Source: Clavelina lepadiformis
Lineage: Eukaryota; Chordata; Ascidiacea; Aplousobranchia; Clavelinidae
NCBI RefSeq assembly: GCF_947623445.1
Contig: NC_135246.1
Location: 1,428,501-1,492,500 of the forward strand
Reading direction: 5' to 3'
Length of the DNA: 64,000 nt
Of the stretch, positions 30,716 to 40,517 are shown piece by piece (the first letter of the stretch is position 1; the number at the start of each line of letters is the position of its first letter). The translations under genes and the position numbers were made by a program. Under the pieces are notes generated by a model that did not search any database, was not told the DNA's origin, and worked only from the letters and a program-made list of their open reading frames with translations.

Positions 30716-33129
30716 CAGGCATGCACAACATGCGGCCCGCGAAACCTTTTCATGCGGCCCGCGAGCTATTCCGTGATTTCGCTCATTTTTGCTGAAAAAT
30801 TTTACAAGAACAATCCAACCTTTGTTGCTTGTTTCTGCACAAAGTTGAGTTTACTGTTGGTTGAGTTGTCAGCATTTTGTGAAATATACAGTACCCCGTA
30901 AGGCCGTAATCGCGTTATAACTGAAAACAAGAGAAGGAAGATTGAAAATGAGGGCAGAATCTTTAACCGAGAATGGACAAGTAAATACTTATTTACAGAA
31001 ACAAACTCGAAAATACTGTGTCTTGTTTGCCGAAATGTGGTTGCAGTCCCAAAGGAGTATAATCTGAGACGCCATTTTGAATCGAATCACCCGAACCTAG
31101 CTGAATTAGATGCTACTGAAAGGAACCTTAAAGCAGACAGTTTACTTAAGAATCTTTGCTCGGAACGAAATTTTTTTAAGCGTCCGGTAAATGTTACCGC
31201 TACCAGAGTTAGCTACGAAATATCAACGGATATTGCTGCTGCAGGAAAAAGTTTCACTGAGGGAGAATTCGTTAAAAAATGCATGTTGCGTGCAGTTTCT
31301 AGGATATGCCCGAGAGAGATCGAGAAATTTCGAAGCGTTAGTCTTTCACGTACAACTGTACAACGAAGAGTTGAAGATATTGCGGCAAACTTAACAAATC
31401 AACTACAACAAAAAGTAAATGAATTTCATTCTTATTCTTTGGCTGTGGATGAAAGTACGGACTGTACTGATACAGCACAGCTTTTGGTGTTTATAAGAGG
31501 CATTGACGATAATTTTAACGTGTCTGAGAACCTTGCTGGTATGCAGTCTATGAAAGGTCGTACCACTGGAAAACACATCTGCGGCGAAATTGTTGATTGC
31601 ATTACTACAAAACTATCCGTTGATTTTAAAAAATTGGTTGGAATGTGCACTGACGGTGCTCCAGCAATGTGCGGAAAGACGAAAGGAGCGATGTCTTTGC
31701 TACAGGAGGTTATTGGTAGAAACATAATTGCTCACCACTGCATCATACACCAACAGGTTTTATGCAGCAAGGTTTTAAAATTTGATCATGTGATGTCGGT
31801 CGCAGTTTCGATTGTAAACTACATTCGGACTAGAAAAGTAAAGCATCGCTTATTTAAATCGTTTCTTGAAGAAACTGGTGCAGAATATGGTGACGTAGTG
31901 TACCACACCGATGTAAGGTGGCTAAGTCGAGGAAAAGTACTAAAACGGTTCATTGCTTTGAAAGACGAGATAAAGAAATTTTTGGAAACGGAGCCAAAAA
32001 AGTTTTCCGAGCTAGACGATTTGTCTTGGAATGAAGATTTATTTTTTCTTTGCGACATTACTTCACATTTGAACGACCTCAATATGAAGCTTCAAGGAAA
32101 AGGAAGGTGATTTTCGATCTTTTTGCTGCGGTAAACGGGTTCAAAGCAAAGTTACGACTTTTCAAAAATCAGCTTTTAGATGGAATATTGGTACATTTTC
32201 CAACCTGTTCACAGCATATTTTGCAAGAGAGGCATTCAGCAGTAGGAATCAAATATGCTCAACAAATCAAATTTCTGATTGAAGAATTTAACAGCAGGCT
32301 TTCTCTTTCCAGTGAAGAAAAACTACAGCTAAAAATCATTGAAAATCCATTTTCAATAGAGCCGGAAGAAGCACCTCCACATTTACAAATGGAGGTCATT
32401 GATTTGCAAACTTCATCTTTGTACAAAACAAAATATGGAGAAAGCAGTTTGCAAGAATTTTACAAGTCTTTGCCCAAAGAAAAGTTTAAAAATTTGCTTA
32501 CCATGGCAAAACAAATTTTCAGCTTATTTGGAAGCACATATATATGTGAGCAAACGTTCTCAGTAATGAACTATAACAAGAGTAAGCAACGATCCTTGCT
32601 TACTGATGGACATTTGGAAGATATCCTAAAAATATCAACTTCCAGCATCTCGCCTAATTATGACTTGCTTGTTGCGAACAAAAGATGTAACGTTTCTCAT
32701 TAAATTTCATTTTTTGATATTTGTCTTGTATGTAGATTTCTTGTTAATGTTAGGAATTTATACTTCGTTGGATTTGTTTTTGTTTGTCACCGTCGAGGGG
32801 TTACTTTTGTTATAAAACCGTCGAAACATAGTTACAAGCTCTTATGAGAGATAAATAGAACAAAACAATAATAAACGTTTCTCCACGGTTACAGTGACAC
32901 CATCAACGAATCCGATGCTTTACCGCCGATAAGCGTTAAAAACTAGATACTGCAGTGCGAGAGGCAACCGTCTCTTGACAGTAACCATCTTCTCAACGAT
33001 ATCTCTTATTTAACGGTTACATTATATAAAGTAGGCTACACGTTAGTTACAACAACGTTAGCATGCGGCCCGCGAAAAATAATTTTTCCCTGAAACGGCC
33101 CGCGTACTGTTTTGAGTTGTGCATGCCTG
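30716..33129 (+). mobile_element. hAT element with transposase gene (2,414 bp)
   Basis: Perfect 14-bp terminal inverted repeats CAGGCATGCACAAC are flanked by the exact 8-bp duplication GTCTAGAG. Both subterminal regions repeat GCGGCCCGCG: twice within the first 60 bp, and near 33063 and 33097. The interior holds one transposase gene (about 30,917-32,703). The rest, 30,716-30,900 and 32,704-33,129, is noncoding with no other gene seen. It is the only copy in the window and did not take part in array amplification, so it arrived late. The DNA is less AT-biased and unlike the array around it. Confidence 0.93.
31037..32703 (+). CDS. hAT transposase, GTF2IRD2/Charlie-like, one frameshift
   Basis: The product would cut and paste elements carrying matching hAT ends. 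In order: a BED-type zinc finger (CLVC encoded at 31019-31030, RRHFESNH to 31090) that begins upstream of the first ATG at 31037; an RNase H-like core with AVDESTD (D138 counted from 31037), MCTDGAPAM (D206), HCIIH (234-238) and VRWLSRG (W295); and a C-terminal hAT dimerisation region with LFGSTYICEQTFSVMN, ending at the TAA at 32703. The frame is open from 30902 but has no ATG before 31037. ATA at 30917 stands where a start would fit. Reading shifts by one base near 32,096-32,106, after NMKLQGKG, into KVIFDLF. Antisense open frames here are shadows. With that shift it is probably inactive unless the shift is an assembly error. Confidence 0.88.
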
Positions 33130-33579
33130 GTCTAGAGGTATGATTCTTGCTTTGGGTGCAAGAGGTCCCGGGTTCAATTCCCGGACGGGCCCTATAAAGA
33201 AGAATATTTTGAATTTATACCAAATATCAATTATATTGGGACGCATTGTCACCTGAAATAAGTCAATGGGCCGAAGAACCTATTAAATTTCAAGAAAATT
33301 AGGTATATTATACTATTACTGCGCCCTTAATAACCGACTGGTACATTTTATTTAGGCCAAGAGTCAAAGTTCAAAATACTATTTTTGGAGTGAAAATGAC
33401 TAGCGGGCCGGACAAAAATCTCAGGCGGGCTGTATGTTGGACATCCCTGGTCTAGGGGTATGATTCTTGCTTAGGTTGCAAGTCCCGGACGAGCCCTATA
33501 AAGAAGAAATTTTGGAATTTGGACTAAATATCATAAACATTTATTCTTATAATATGAAGCAAAAAGATGCAACTTCACC

Positions 33580-33651
33580 GGCTCGTTGGTCTAGGGGTAT
33601 GATTCTTGCTTTGGGTGCAAGAGGTCCCGGGTTCAATTCCCGGACGAGCCC
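33580..33651 (+). tRNA. trnap-ugg: tRNA-Pro(UGG)
   Basis: Slot 1. Canonical body. T5 terminator. Confidence 0.94.
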
Positions 33652-33734
33652 TATAAAGAAGATATTTTTGAATTTATACCAAATATCAAAAAGTTTTATG
33701 GTTATAATATGAAGCAAATAAATGAAACTTCATC

Positions 33735-33806
33735 GGCTCGTTGGTCTAGGGGTATGATTCTTGCTTTGGGTGCAAGAGGACCCGGGTTCAATTCCCGGAC
33801 GAGCCC
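33735..33806 (+). tRNA. trnap-ugg: tRNA-Pro(UGG)
   Basis: Slot 2. Variable arm AGGAC. The spacer after it is 1 bp longer than usual. Confidence 0.93.
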
Positions 33807-33890
33807 TATAAAGCAGATTATTTTGAATTTTATACCAAATATCAAAAAGTTTCATTCATGTAATATGAAGCAGATAAATGAAACTTTATC

Positions 33891-33962
33891 GGCTCGTTGG
33901 TCTAGGGGTATGATTCTTGCTTAGGGTGCAAGAGGTCCCGGGTACAATTCCCGGACGAGCCC
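33891..33962 (+). tRNA. trnap-agg: tRNA-Pro(AGG), T-loop variant
   Basis: Slot 3. T-loop TACAATT alters the conserved T55 and the B box. Confidence 0.8.
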
Positions 33963-34349
33963 TATAAAGAAGAATATTTTGAATTTATACCAAATATCAA
34001 TTATATTGGGCCGCATTGTCACCTGAAATAAGTCAATGGGCCGCAGAACCTATTAAATTTCAAGAAAATTAGGTGTATTATACTATTACTGCGCCCCTAA
34101 TAACCGACTGGTACATTTTATTTAGGCCAAGATTCAAAGTTCAAAATACTATTTTTGGAGTGAAAATGACTAGCGGGCCGGACTAAAATCTCAGGCGGGC
34201 CGCATGTTGGACATCCCTGGTCTAGGGGTATGATTCTTGCTTAGGTTGCAAGTCCCGGACGAGCCCTATAAAGAAGAAGTTTTGGAATTTGGACTAAATA
34301 TCATAAACATTTATTCTTATAATATGAAGCAAAAAGATGCAACTTCACC

Positions 34350-34421
34350 GGCTCGTTGGTCTAGAGGTATGATTCTTGCTTTGGGTGCAAGAGGTTCCGG
34401 GTTCAATTTCCGGACGAGCCC
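34350..34421 (+). tRNA. trnap-ugg: tRNA-Pro(UGG)
   Basis: Slot 1. D-loop TAGAGGTAT. T stem ends TCCGG, giving one G-T wobble. Confidence 0.89.
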
Positions 34422-34504
34422 TATAAAGAAGATTATTTTGAATTTATACCAAATATCAAAAAGTTATATTCATATAATATGAAGCAGATAAATGAAACTT
34501 TATC

Positions 34505-34576
34505 GGCTCGTTGGTCTAGGGGTATGATTCTTGCTTAGGGTGCAAGAGGTCCCGGGTTCAATTCCCGGACGAGCCC
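34505..34576 (+). tRNA. trnap-agg: tRNA-Pro(AGG)
   Basis: Slot 2. Canonical body. Confidence 0.93.
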
Positions 34577-34833
34577 TATAAAGAAGAATATTTTGAATTT
34601 ATACCAAATATCAATTATATTGGGCCGCATTGTCACCTGAAATAAGTCAATGGGCCGCAGAACCTATTAAATTTCAAGAAAAATAGGTACATTATACTAT
34701 TACTGCGCCCCTAATAACCGACTGGTACATTTTATTTAGGCCAAGATTCAAAGTTCAAAATACTATTTTTGGAGTGAAAATGACTAGCGGGCCGGACAAA
34801 AATCTCAGGCGGGCCGCATGTTGGACATCCCTG

Positions 34834-34896
34834 GTCTAGGGGTATGATTCTTGCTTTGGGTGCAAGAGGTCCCTGGTTCAATTCCCGGACGAGCCC
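34834..34896 (+). pseudogene. tRNA-Pro(UGG) 3' part fused to a MITE, B box retained
   Basis: The MITE supplies the first nine bases, so there is no paired acceptor stem. The rest, from the D arm to the 3' end, is undeleted. Anticodon TGG rather than the AGG-type relic loop suggests conversion by a neighbouring gene. The T stem reads CCTGG, giving one mismatch. Confidence 0.85.
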
Positions 34897-34979
34897 TATA
34901 AAGAAGATTATTTTGAATTTATACCAAATATCAAAAAGTTTTATGCTTATAATATGAAGCAAATAAATGAAACTTCATC

Positions 34980-35051
34980 GGCTCGTTGGTCTAGGGGTAT
35001 GATTCTTGCTTTGGGTGCAAGAGGACCCGGGTTCAATTCCCGGACGAGCCC
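34980..35051 (+). tRNA. trnap-ugg: tRNA-Pro(UGG)
   Basis: Slot 2 before a leader. Variable arm AGGAC. Confidence 0.93.
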
Positions 35052-35248
35052 TATAAAGAAGATTATTTTGAATTTATACCAAATATCAAAAAGTTTCATT
35101 CATGTAATATGAAGCAAATAAACGAAACTTCTTTCGTACTTCGTACTTTCATATAATATGAAGTGAAATGTCAAATACATCAAATGTCAAAATATTCTAT
35201 AAAATATGAAGGGAAAAGACTTAACCTCTGCCGCTCGTTGGTCTAGGA

Positions 35249-35478
35249 CAGGGATGTCCAGCCTTTTATTATATTGGTCACCTGAAATAAGTCAATGGGC
35301 CGCAGAACCTATTAAATTTCAAGAAATTTAGGTATATTATACTATTACTGCACCCCTAATAACCGACTGGTACATTTTATTTAGGCCAAGATTCAAAGTT
35401 CAAAATACTATTTTTGGAGTGAAAATGACTAGCGGGCCGGACAAAAATCTCAGGCGGGAAGCATGTTGGACATCCCTG
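35249..35478 (+). mobile_element. hAT MITE, whole copy 8
   Basis: Both ends read CAGGGATGTCC, so this copy has the best-matched inverted repeats. It may be closest to the inserted element. 5' tRNA part 35232-35248. Confidence 0.88.
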
Positions 35479-35642
35479 GTCTAGGGGTATGATTCTTGCT
35501 TAGGTTGCAAGTCCCGGACGAGCCTTATAAAGAAGAAATTTTGGAATTTGGACTAAATATCATAAACATTTATTCTTATAATATGAAGCAAAATGATGCA
35601 ACTTCACCGGGTCGTTGGTCTAGGGCAGGGGTGGGCAACATA

Positions 35643-35666
35643 CGGCCCGCGGGCCGGATCCGGCCC
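35643..35666. repeat. Overlapping GC palindromes in the hAT end
   Basis: CGGCCCGCGGGCCG at 35643-35656 and GGGCCGGATCCGGCCC at 35651-35666 are each perfect palindromes. They could be transposase-binding or hairpin-forming subterminal motifs. Confidence 0.8.
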
Positions 35667-35693
35667 GCCACGGGATTTTGAGCGGCCCGCAGA

Positions 35694-35931
35694 CAACGTT
35701 CCCTCTAATTTTTCACGAGTCTGAGCAAACACACTAACTCCCTGAGCGGTCCCTTGGACCACTGTGAGCAACATCAGACGTGCCACGTGCGCACTGTGGC
35801 CATTATTATGCGTTTATTTTATTTTTAATTCAGGTTGGATTTTTTTCTTGTGCGCAGCACAGATTTTCTGTGCGCGGAGAACGTGTCAGCAGTGCGCATT
35901 TGCGCACGCGCGCAGCTTAGAGGGAACATTG
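35694..35931. mobile_element. Nested hAT-like element (238 bp)
   Basis: Ends CAACGTTCCCTCTAA and the complement of CAATGTTCCCTCTAA, flanked by the exact 8-bp duplication CCCGCAGA (35686-35693, 35932-35939). It lies inside the 587-bp hAT element and has no coding capacity. The right subterminal part is rich in alternating TGCGCA motifs. Confidence 0.85.
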
Positions 35932-35960
35932 CCCGCAGACAGTTTCCGGTCTTACATGAT

Positions 35961-35981
35961 AATGTGGCCTGCGGCCACATT
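35961..35981. repeat. Inverted repeat with 3-nt loop
   Basis: AATGTGGCC, TGC, GGCCACATT form a perfect 9-bp hairpin just upstream of the transposase scrap. Confidence 0.7.
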
Positions 35982-36000
35982 CTGCCGCAATCCCTGTATT

Positions 36001-36141
36001 GCGTCACTGAATAAGTCCAAGTTTGCCAACCTGAGAAAGATGGCCATAAATCTACTTGTTCTGTTCGGGTCTACATACATTTATGAGCAAACATTTTCGA
36101 CCATGAACATTAATAAGACAAAGCTGCGTTCCAATCTATTC
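36001..36141 (+). pseudogene. hAT transposase C-terminal remnant
   Basis: 47 codons with KMAINLLVLFGSTYIYEQTF and STMNINKTKLRSNL, the hAT dimerisation region. It aligns in pattern with the C-terminus of the 2.4-kb element (LFGSTYICEQTFSVMN). The rest of the gene is gone, so this element derives from an autonomous relative by internal deletion. Confidence 0.85.
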
Positions 36142-36358
36142 AGGAATCCGGCCCGCCAAGTACTTCATTTTCTCATATCAGGCCCGCCGACCGAAGAAGT
36201 TGCCCGCCCCTGGTCTAGGGGTATGATTCTTGCTTTGGGTGCAAGAGGTTCCGGGTTCAATTCCCGGACGAGCCCTATAAAGAAGATTATTTTGAATTTA
36301 TACCAAATATCAAAAAGTTATATTCATATAATATCAAGCAGATAAATGAAACTTTATC

Positions 36359-36430
36359 GGCTCGTTGGTCTAGGGGTATGATTCTTGCTTCGGGTGCAAG
36401 AGGTCCCGGGTTCAATTCCCGGACGAGCCC
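36359..36430 (+). tRNA. trnap-cgg: tRNA-Pro(CGG)
   Basis: First intact gene after the 587-bp hAT. Canonical body. Confidence 0.93.
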
Positions 36431-36513
36431 TATAAAGAAGATTATTTTGAATTTATACCAAATAACAAAAAGTTATATTCATATAATATCAAGCAGATAA
36501 ATGAAACTTTATC

Positions 36514-36585
36514 GGCTCGTTGGTCTAGGGGTTTGATTCTTGCTTCGGGTGCAAGAGGTCCCGGGTTCAATTCCCGGACGAGCCC
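36514..36585 (+). tRNA. trnap-cgg: tRNA-Pro(CGG)
   Basis: Second CGG gene in a row, the only such pair in the window. D-loop TAGGGGTTT. Confidence 0.9.
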
Positions 36586-36668
36586 TATAAAGAAGAATAT
36601 TTTGAATTTATACCAAATATCAAAAATTTATATTCATATAATATGAAGCAGATAAATGAAACTTTATC

Positions 36669-36740
36669 GGCTCGTTGGTCTAGGGGTATGATTCTTGCTT
36701 AGGGTGCAAGAGGTCCCGGGTTCAATTCCCAGACGAGCCC
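36669..36740 (+). tRNA. trnap-agg: tRNA-Pro(AGG), T-stem mismatch
   Basis: T stem CCCAG. Confidence 0.85.
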
Positions 36741-37127
36741 TATAAAGAAGAATATTTTGAATTTATACCAAATATCAATTATATTGGGCCGCATTGTCAC
36801 CTGAAATAAGTCAATGGGCCGCAGAACCTATTAAATTTCAAGACAAATAGATATATTATACTATTACTGCGCCCCTAATAACCGACTGGTACATTTTATT
36901 TAGGCCAAGATTCAAAGTTCAAAATACTATTTTTGGAGTGAAAATGACTAGCGGGCCGGACAAAAATCTCAGGCGGGCCGCATGTTGGACATCCCTGGTC
37001 TAGGGGTATGATTCTTGCTTAGGTTGCAAGTCCCGGACGAGCCCTATAAAGAAGAAGTTTTGGAATTTGGACTAAATATCATAAACATTTATTCTTATAA
37101 TATGAAGCAAAAAGATGCAACTTCACC

Positions 37128-37199
37128 GGCTCGTTGGTCTAGGGATATGATTCTTGCTTTGGGTGCAAGAGGTCCCGGGTTCAATTCCCGGACGAGCCC
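37128..37199 (+). tRNA. trnap-ugg: tRNA-Pro(UGG)
   Basis: Only tRNA of its unit. D-loop TAGGGATAT. Confidence 0.92.
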
Positions 37200-37586
37200 T
37201 ATAAAGAAGAATATTTTGAATTTATACCAAATATCAATTATATTGGGCCGCATTGTCACCTGAAATAAGTCAATGGACCGCAGAACCTATTAAATTTCAA
37301 GAAAAATAGGTATATTATACTATTACTGCGCCCCTAATAACCGACTGGTACATTTTATTTAGGCCAAGATTCAAAGTTCAAAATACTATTTTTGGAGTGA
37401 AAATGACTAGCGGGCCGGACAAAAATTTCAGGCGGGCCGCATGTTGGACATCCCTGGTCTAGGGGTATGATTCTTGCTTAGGTTGCAAGTCCCGGACGAG
37501 CCCTATAAAGAAGAAGTTTTGGAATTTGGACTAAATATCATAAACATTTATTCTTATAATATGAAGCAAAAAGATGCAACTTCACC

Positions 37587-37658
37587 GGCTCGTTGGTCTA
37601 GGGGTATGATTCTTGCTTTGGGTGCAAGAGGTTCCGGGTTCAATTCCCGGACGAGCCT
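37587..37658 (+). tRNA. trnap-ugg: tRNA-Pro(UGG)
   Basis: Slot 1. The discriminator base is T rather than C. Confidence 0.88.
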
Positions 37659-37741
37659 TATAAAGAAGATTATTTTGAATTGATACCAAATATCAAAAAG
37701 TTATATTCATATAATATGAAGCAGATAAATGAAACTTTATC

Positions 37742-37813
37742 GACTCGTTGGTCTAGGGGTATGATTCTTGCTTAGGGTGCAAGAGGTCCCGGGTTCAATT
37801 CCCGGACGAGCCC
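37742..37813 (+). tRNA. trnap-agg: tRNA-Pro(AGG), acceptor mismatch
   Basis: Slot 2. Acceptor GACTCGT gives an A-C mismatch at 2-71. Confidence 0.84.
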
Positions 37814-38200
37814 TATAAAGAAGAATATTTTGAATTTATACCAAATATCAATTATATTGGGCCGCATTGTCACATGAAATAAGTCAATGGGCCGCAGAAC
37901 CTATTAAATTTCAAGAAAAATAGGTATATTATACTATTACTGCGCCCCTAATAACCGACTGGTACATTTTATTTAGGCCAAGATTCAAAGTTCAAAATAC
38001 TATTTTTGGATTGAAAATGACCAGCGGGCCGGACAAAAATTTCAGGCGGGCCGCATGTTGGACATACCTGGTCTAGGGGTATGATTCTTGCTTAGGTTGC
38101 AAGTCCCGGACGAGCCCTATAAAGAAGAAGTTTTGGAATTTGGACTAAATATCATAAACATTTATTCTTATAATATGAAGCAAAAAGATGCAACTTCACC

Positions 38201-38272
38201 GGCTCGTTGGTCTAGGGATATGATTCTTGCTTTGGGTGCAAGAGGTCCCGGGTTCAATTCCCGGACGAGCCC
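38201..38272 (+). tRNA. trnap-ugg: tRNA-Pro(UGG)
   Basis: Only tRNA of its unit. D-loop TAGGGATAT. Confidence 0.92.
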
Positions 38273-38529
38273 TATAAAGAAGAATATTTTGAATTTATAC
38301 CAAATATCAATTATATTGGGCCGCATTGTCACCTGAAATAAGTCAATGGACCGCAGAACCTATTAAATTTCAAGAAAAATAGGTATATTATACTATTACT
38401 GCGCCCCTAATAACCGACTGGTACATTTTATTTAGGCCAAGATTCAAAGTTCAAAATACTATTTTTGGAGTGAAAATGACTAGCGGGCCGGACAAAAATC
38501 TCAGGCGGGCCGCATGTTGGACATCCCTG

Positions 38530-38592
38530 GTCTAGGGGTATGATTCTTGCTTTGGGTGCAAGAGGACCCGGGTTCAATTCCCGGACGAGCCC
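38530..38592 (+). pseudogene. tRNA-Pro(UGG) 3' part fused to a MITE, B box retained
   Basis: Same type of hybrid as at 34834 but with a perfect T stem. Variable arm AGGAC links it to slot-2 UGG genes, the likely donor. Confidence 0.87.
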
Positions 38593-38675
38593 TATAAAGA
38601 AGATTATTTTGAATTTATACCAAATATCAAAAAGTTTCATTCATGTAATATGAAGCAGATAAATGAAACTTTATC

Positions 38676-38746
38676 GGCTCGTTGGTCTAGGGTATGATTC
38701 TTGTTTAGGGTGCAAGAGGTCCCGGGTTCAATTCCCGGACGAGCCC
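38676..38746 (+). tRNA. trnap-agg: tRNA-Pro(AGG)
   Basis: 71 nt with stem CTTGT, the same pair of changes as 30241. Confidence 0.82.
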
Positions 38747-39133
38747 TATAAAGAAGAATATTTTGAATTTATACCAAATATCAATTATATTGGGCCGCAT
38801 TGTCACCTGAAATAAGTCAATGGACCGCAGAACCTATTAAATTTCAAGAAAAATAGGTATATTATACTATTACTGCGCCCCTAATAACCGACTGGTACAT
38901 TTTATTTAGGCCAAGATTCAAAGTTCAAAATACTATTTTTGGAGTGAAAATGACTAGCGGGCCGGACAAAAATCTCAGGCGGGCCGCATGTTGGACATCC
39001 CTGGTCTAGGGGTATGATTCTTGCTTAGGTTGCAAGTCCCGGACGAGCCCTATAAAGAAGAAGTTTTGGAATTTGGACTAAATATCATAAAGATTTATTG
39101 TTATAATATGAAGCAAAAAGATGCAACTTCAAC

Positions 39134-39205
39134 GGCTCGTTGGTCTAGGGGTATGATTCTTGCTTTGGGTGCAAGAGGTACCGGGTTCAATTCCCGGACG
39201 AGCCC
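39134..39205 (+). tRNA. trnap-ugg: tRNA-Pro(UGG)
   Basis: Slot 1. Variable arm AGGTA. Confidence 0.93.
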
Positions 39206-39288
39206 TATAAAGAAGATTATTTTGAATTTATTCCAAATATCAAAAAGTTATATTCATATAATATGAAGCAGATAAATGAAACTTTATC

Positions 39289-39360
39289 GGCTCGTTGGTC
39301 TAGGGATATGATTCTTGCTTTGGGTGCAAGAGGTCCCGGGTTCAATTCCCGGACGAGCCC
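39289..39360 (+). tRNA. trnap-ugg: tRNA-Pro(UGG)
   Basis: Slot 2. D-loop TAGGGATAT, a form otherwise found in slot 1. T7 terminator. Confidence 0.92.
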
Positions 39361-39443
39361 TATAAAGCAGATTTTTTTGAATTTATACCAAATATCAAAA
39401 AGTTTTATTTATATAATATGAAGCATATAAATGAAACTTTATC

Positions 39444-39515
39444 GGCTCGTTGGTCTAGGGGTATGATTCTTGCTTTGGGTGCAAGAGGTCCCGGGTTCAA
39501 TTCCCGGACGAGCCC
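39444..39515 (+). tRNA. trnap-ugg: tRNA-Pro(UGG)
   Basis: Slot 3, where AGG is otherwise the rule. Confidence 0.94.
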
Positions 39516-39902
39516 TATAAAGAAGAATATTTTGAATTTATACCAAATATCAATTATATTGGGCCGCATTGTCACCTGAAATAAGTCAATGGACCGCAGA
39601 ACCTATTAAATTTCAAGAAAAATAGGTATATTATACTATTACTGCGCCCCTAATAACCGACTGGTACATTTTATTTAGGCCAAGATTCAAAGTTCAAAAT
39701 ACTATTTTTGGAGTGAAAATGAATAGCGGGCCGGACAAAAATCTCAGGCGGGCCGCATGTTGGACATCCCTGGTCTAGGGGTATGATTCTTGCTTAGGTT
39801 GCAAGTCCCGGACGAGCCCTATAAAGAAGAAGTTTTGGAATTTGGACTAAATATCATAAACATTTATTCTTATAATATGAAGCAAAAAGATGCAACTTCA
39901 CC

Positions 39903-39974
39903 GGCTCGTTGGTCTAGGGATATGATTCTTGCTTTGGGTGCAAGAGGTCCCGGGTTCAATTCCCGGACGAGCCC
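39903..39974 (+). tRNA. trnap-ugg: tRNA-Pro(UGG)
   Basis: Only tRNA of its unit. D-loop TAGGGATAT. Confidence 0.92.
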
Positions 39975-40362
39975 TATAAAGAAGAATATTTTGAATTTAT
40001 ACCAAATATCAATTATATTGGGCCGCATTGTCACCTGAAATAAGTCAATGGACCGCAGAACCTATTAAATTTCAAGAAAAATAGGTATATTATACTATTA
40101 CTGCGCCCCTAATAACCGACTGGTACATTTTATTTAGGCCAAGATTCAAAGTTCAAAATACTATTTTTGGAGTGAAAATGACTAGCGGGCCGGACTAAAA
40201 TCTCAGGCGGGCCGCATGTTGGACATCCCTGGTCTAGGGGTATGATTCTTGCTTAGGTTGCAAGTCCCGGACGAGCCCTATAAAGAAGAAGTTTTGGAAT
40301 TTTAGACTAAATATCATAAACATTTATTCTTATAATATGAAGCAAAAAGATGCAACTTCACC

Positions 40363-40434
40363 GGCTCGTTGGTCTAGGGATATGATTCTTGCTTTGGGTG
40401 CAAGAGGTCCCGGGTTCAATTCCCGGACGAGCCC
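40363..40434 (+). tRNA. trnap-ugg: tRNA-Pro(UGG)
   Basis: Slot 1. D-loop TAGGGATAT. T7 terminator. The upstream spacer has 1 bp extra (AATTTTAGAC). Confidence 0.92.
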
Positions 40435-40517
40435 TATAAAGAAGATTTTTTTGAATTTATACCAAATATCAAAAAGATTTATTTATATAATATGAAGCAG
40501 ATAAATGAAACTTTATC

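Larger units (their letters stand above)
30699..33192 (+). pseudogene. tRNA-Pro(UGG) gene split by the 2.4-kb hAT element
   Basis: The 5' part 30699-30715 (GGTTCGTTG plus GTCTAGAG) and the 3' part 33130-33192 (starting with GTCTAGAG) reconstitute a 72-nt tRNA once one 8-bp duplication is discounted. The exact duplication and undamaged halves indicate a young insertion. The 3' acceptor reads ACGGGCC. Confidence 0.93.
33130..35608 (+). repeat. tRNA-Pro / hAT-MITE tandem array, block B
   Basis: Short array piece between the two large hAT insertions. MITE/tRNA junctions lie at 33450, 34220, 34834 and 35479. The one at 34834 is followed by an undeleted tRNA 3' part rather than the 47-nt relic. 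Confidence 0.93.
35626..36212 (+). mobile_element. Non-autonomous hAT element (587 bp)
   Basis: Left end CAGGGGTGGGCAAC and right end the complement of CAGGGGCGGGCAAC, with exact 8-bp duplication GTCTAGGG (35618-35625, 36213-36220). The left subterminal region is GC-rich with overlapping palindromes. The interior holds a second hAT insertion and a scrap of transposase. It occurs once in the window. Confidence 0.91.
35609..36275 (+). pseudogene. tRNA-Pro(UGG) gene split by the 587-bp hAT element
   Basis: 5' part 35609-35625 (GGGTCGTTG plus GTCTAGGG) and 3' part 36213-36275 share the exact duplication GTCTAGGG. The third acceptor base is G, a mismatch. Confidence 0.92.

Noticed and set aside
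31432-32082. Two antisense open frames within the hAT element
   Set aside because: They are opposite-strand shadows of the transposase gene, whose sense frame has recognisable family motifs.
35764-36345. A 193-codon open frame through the 587-bp hAT into the adjacent tRNA
   Set aside because: It is a chance join of nested element, transposase scrap and tRNA. Only 36001-36141 is recognisable.
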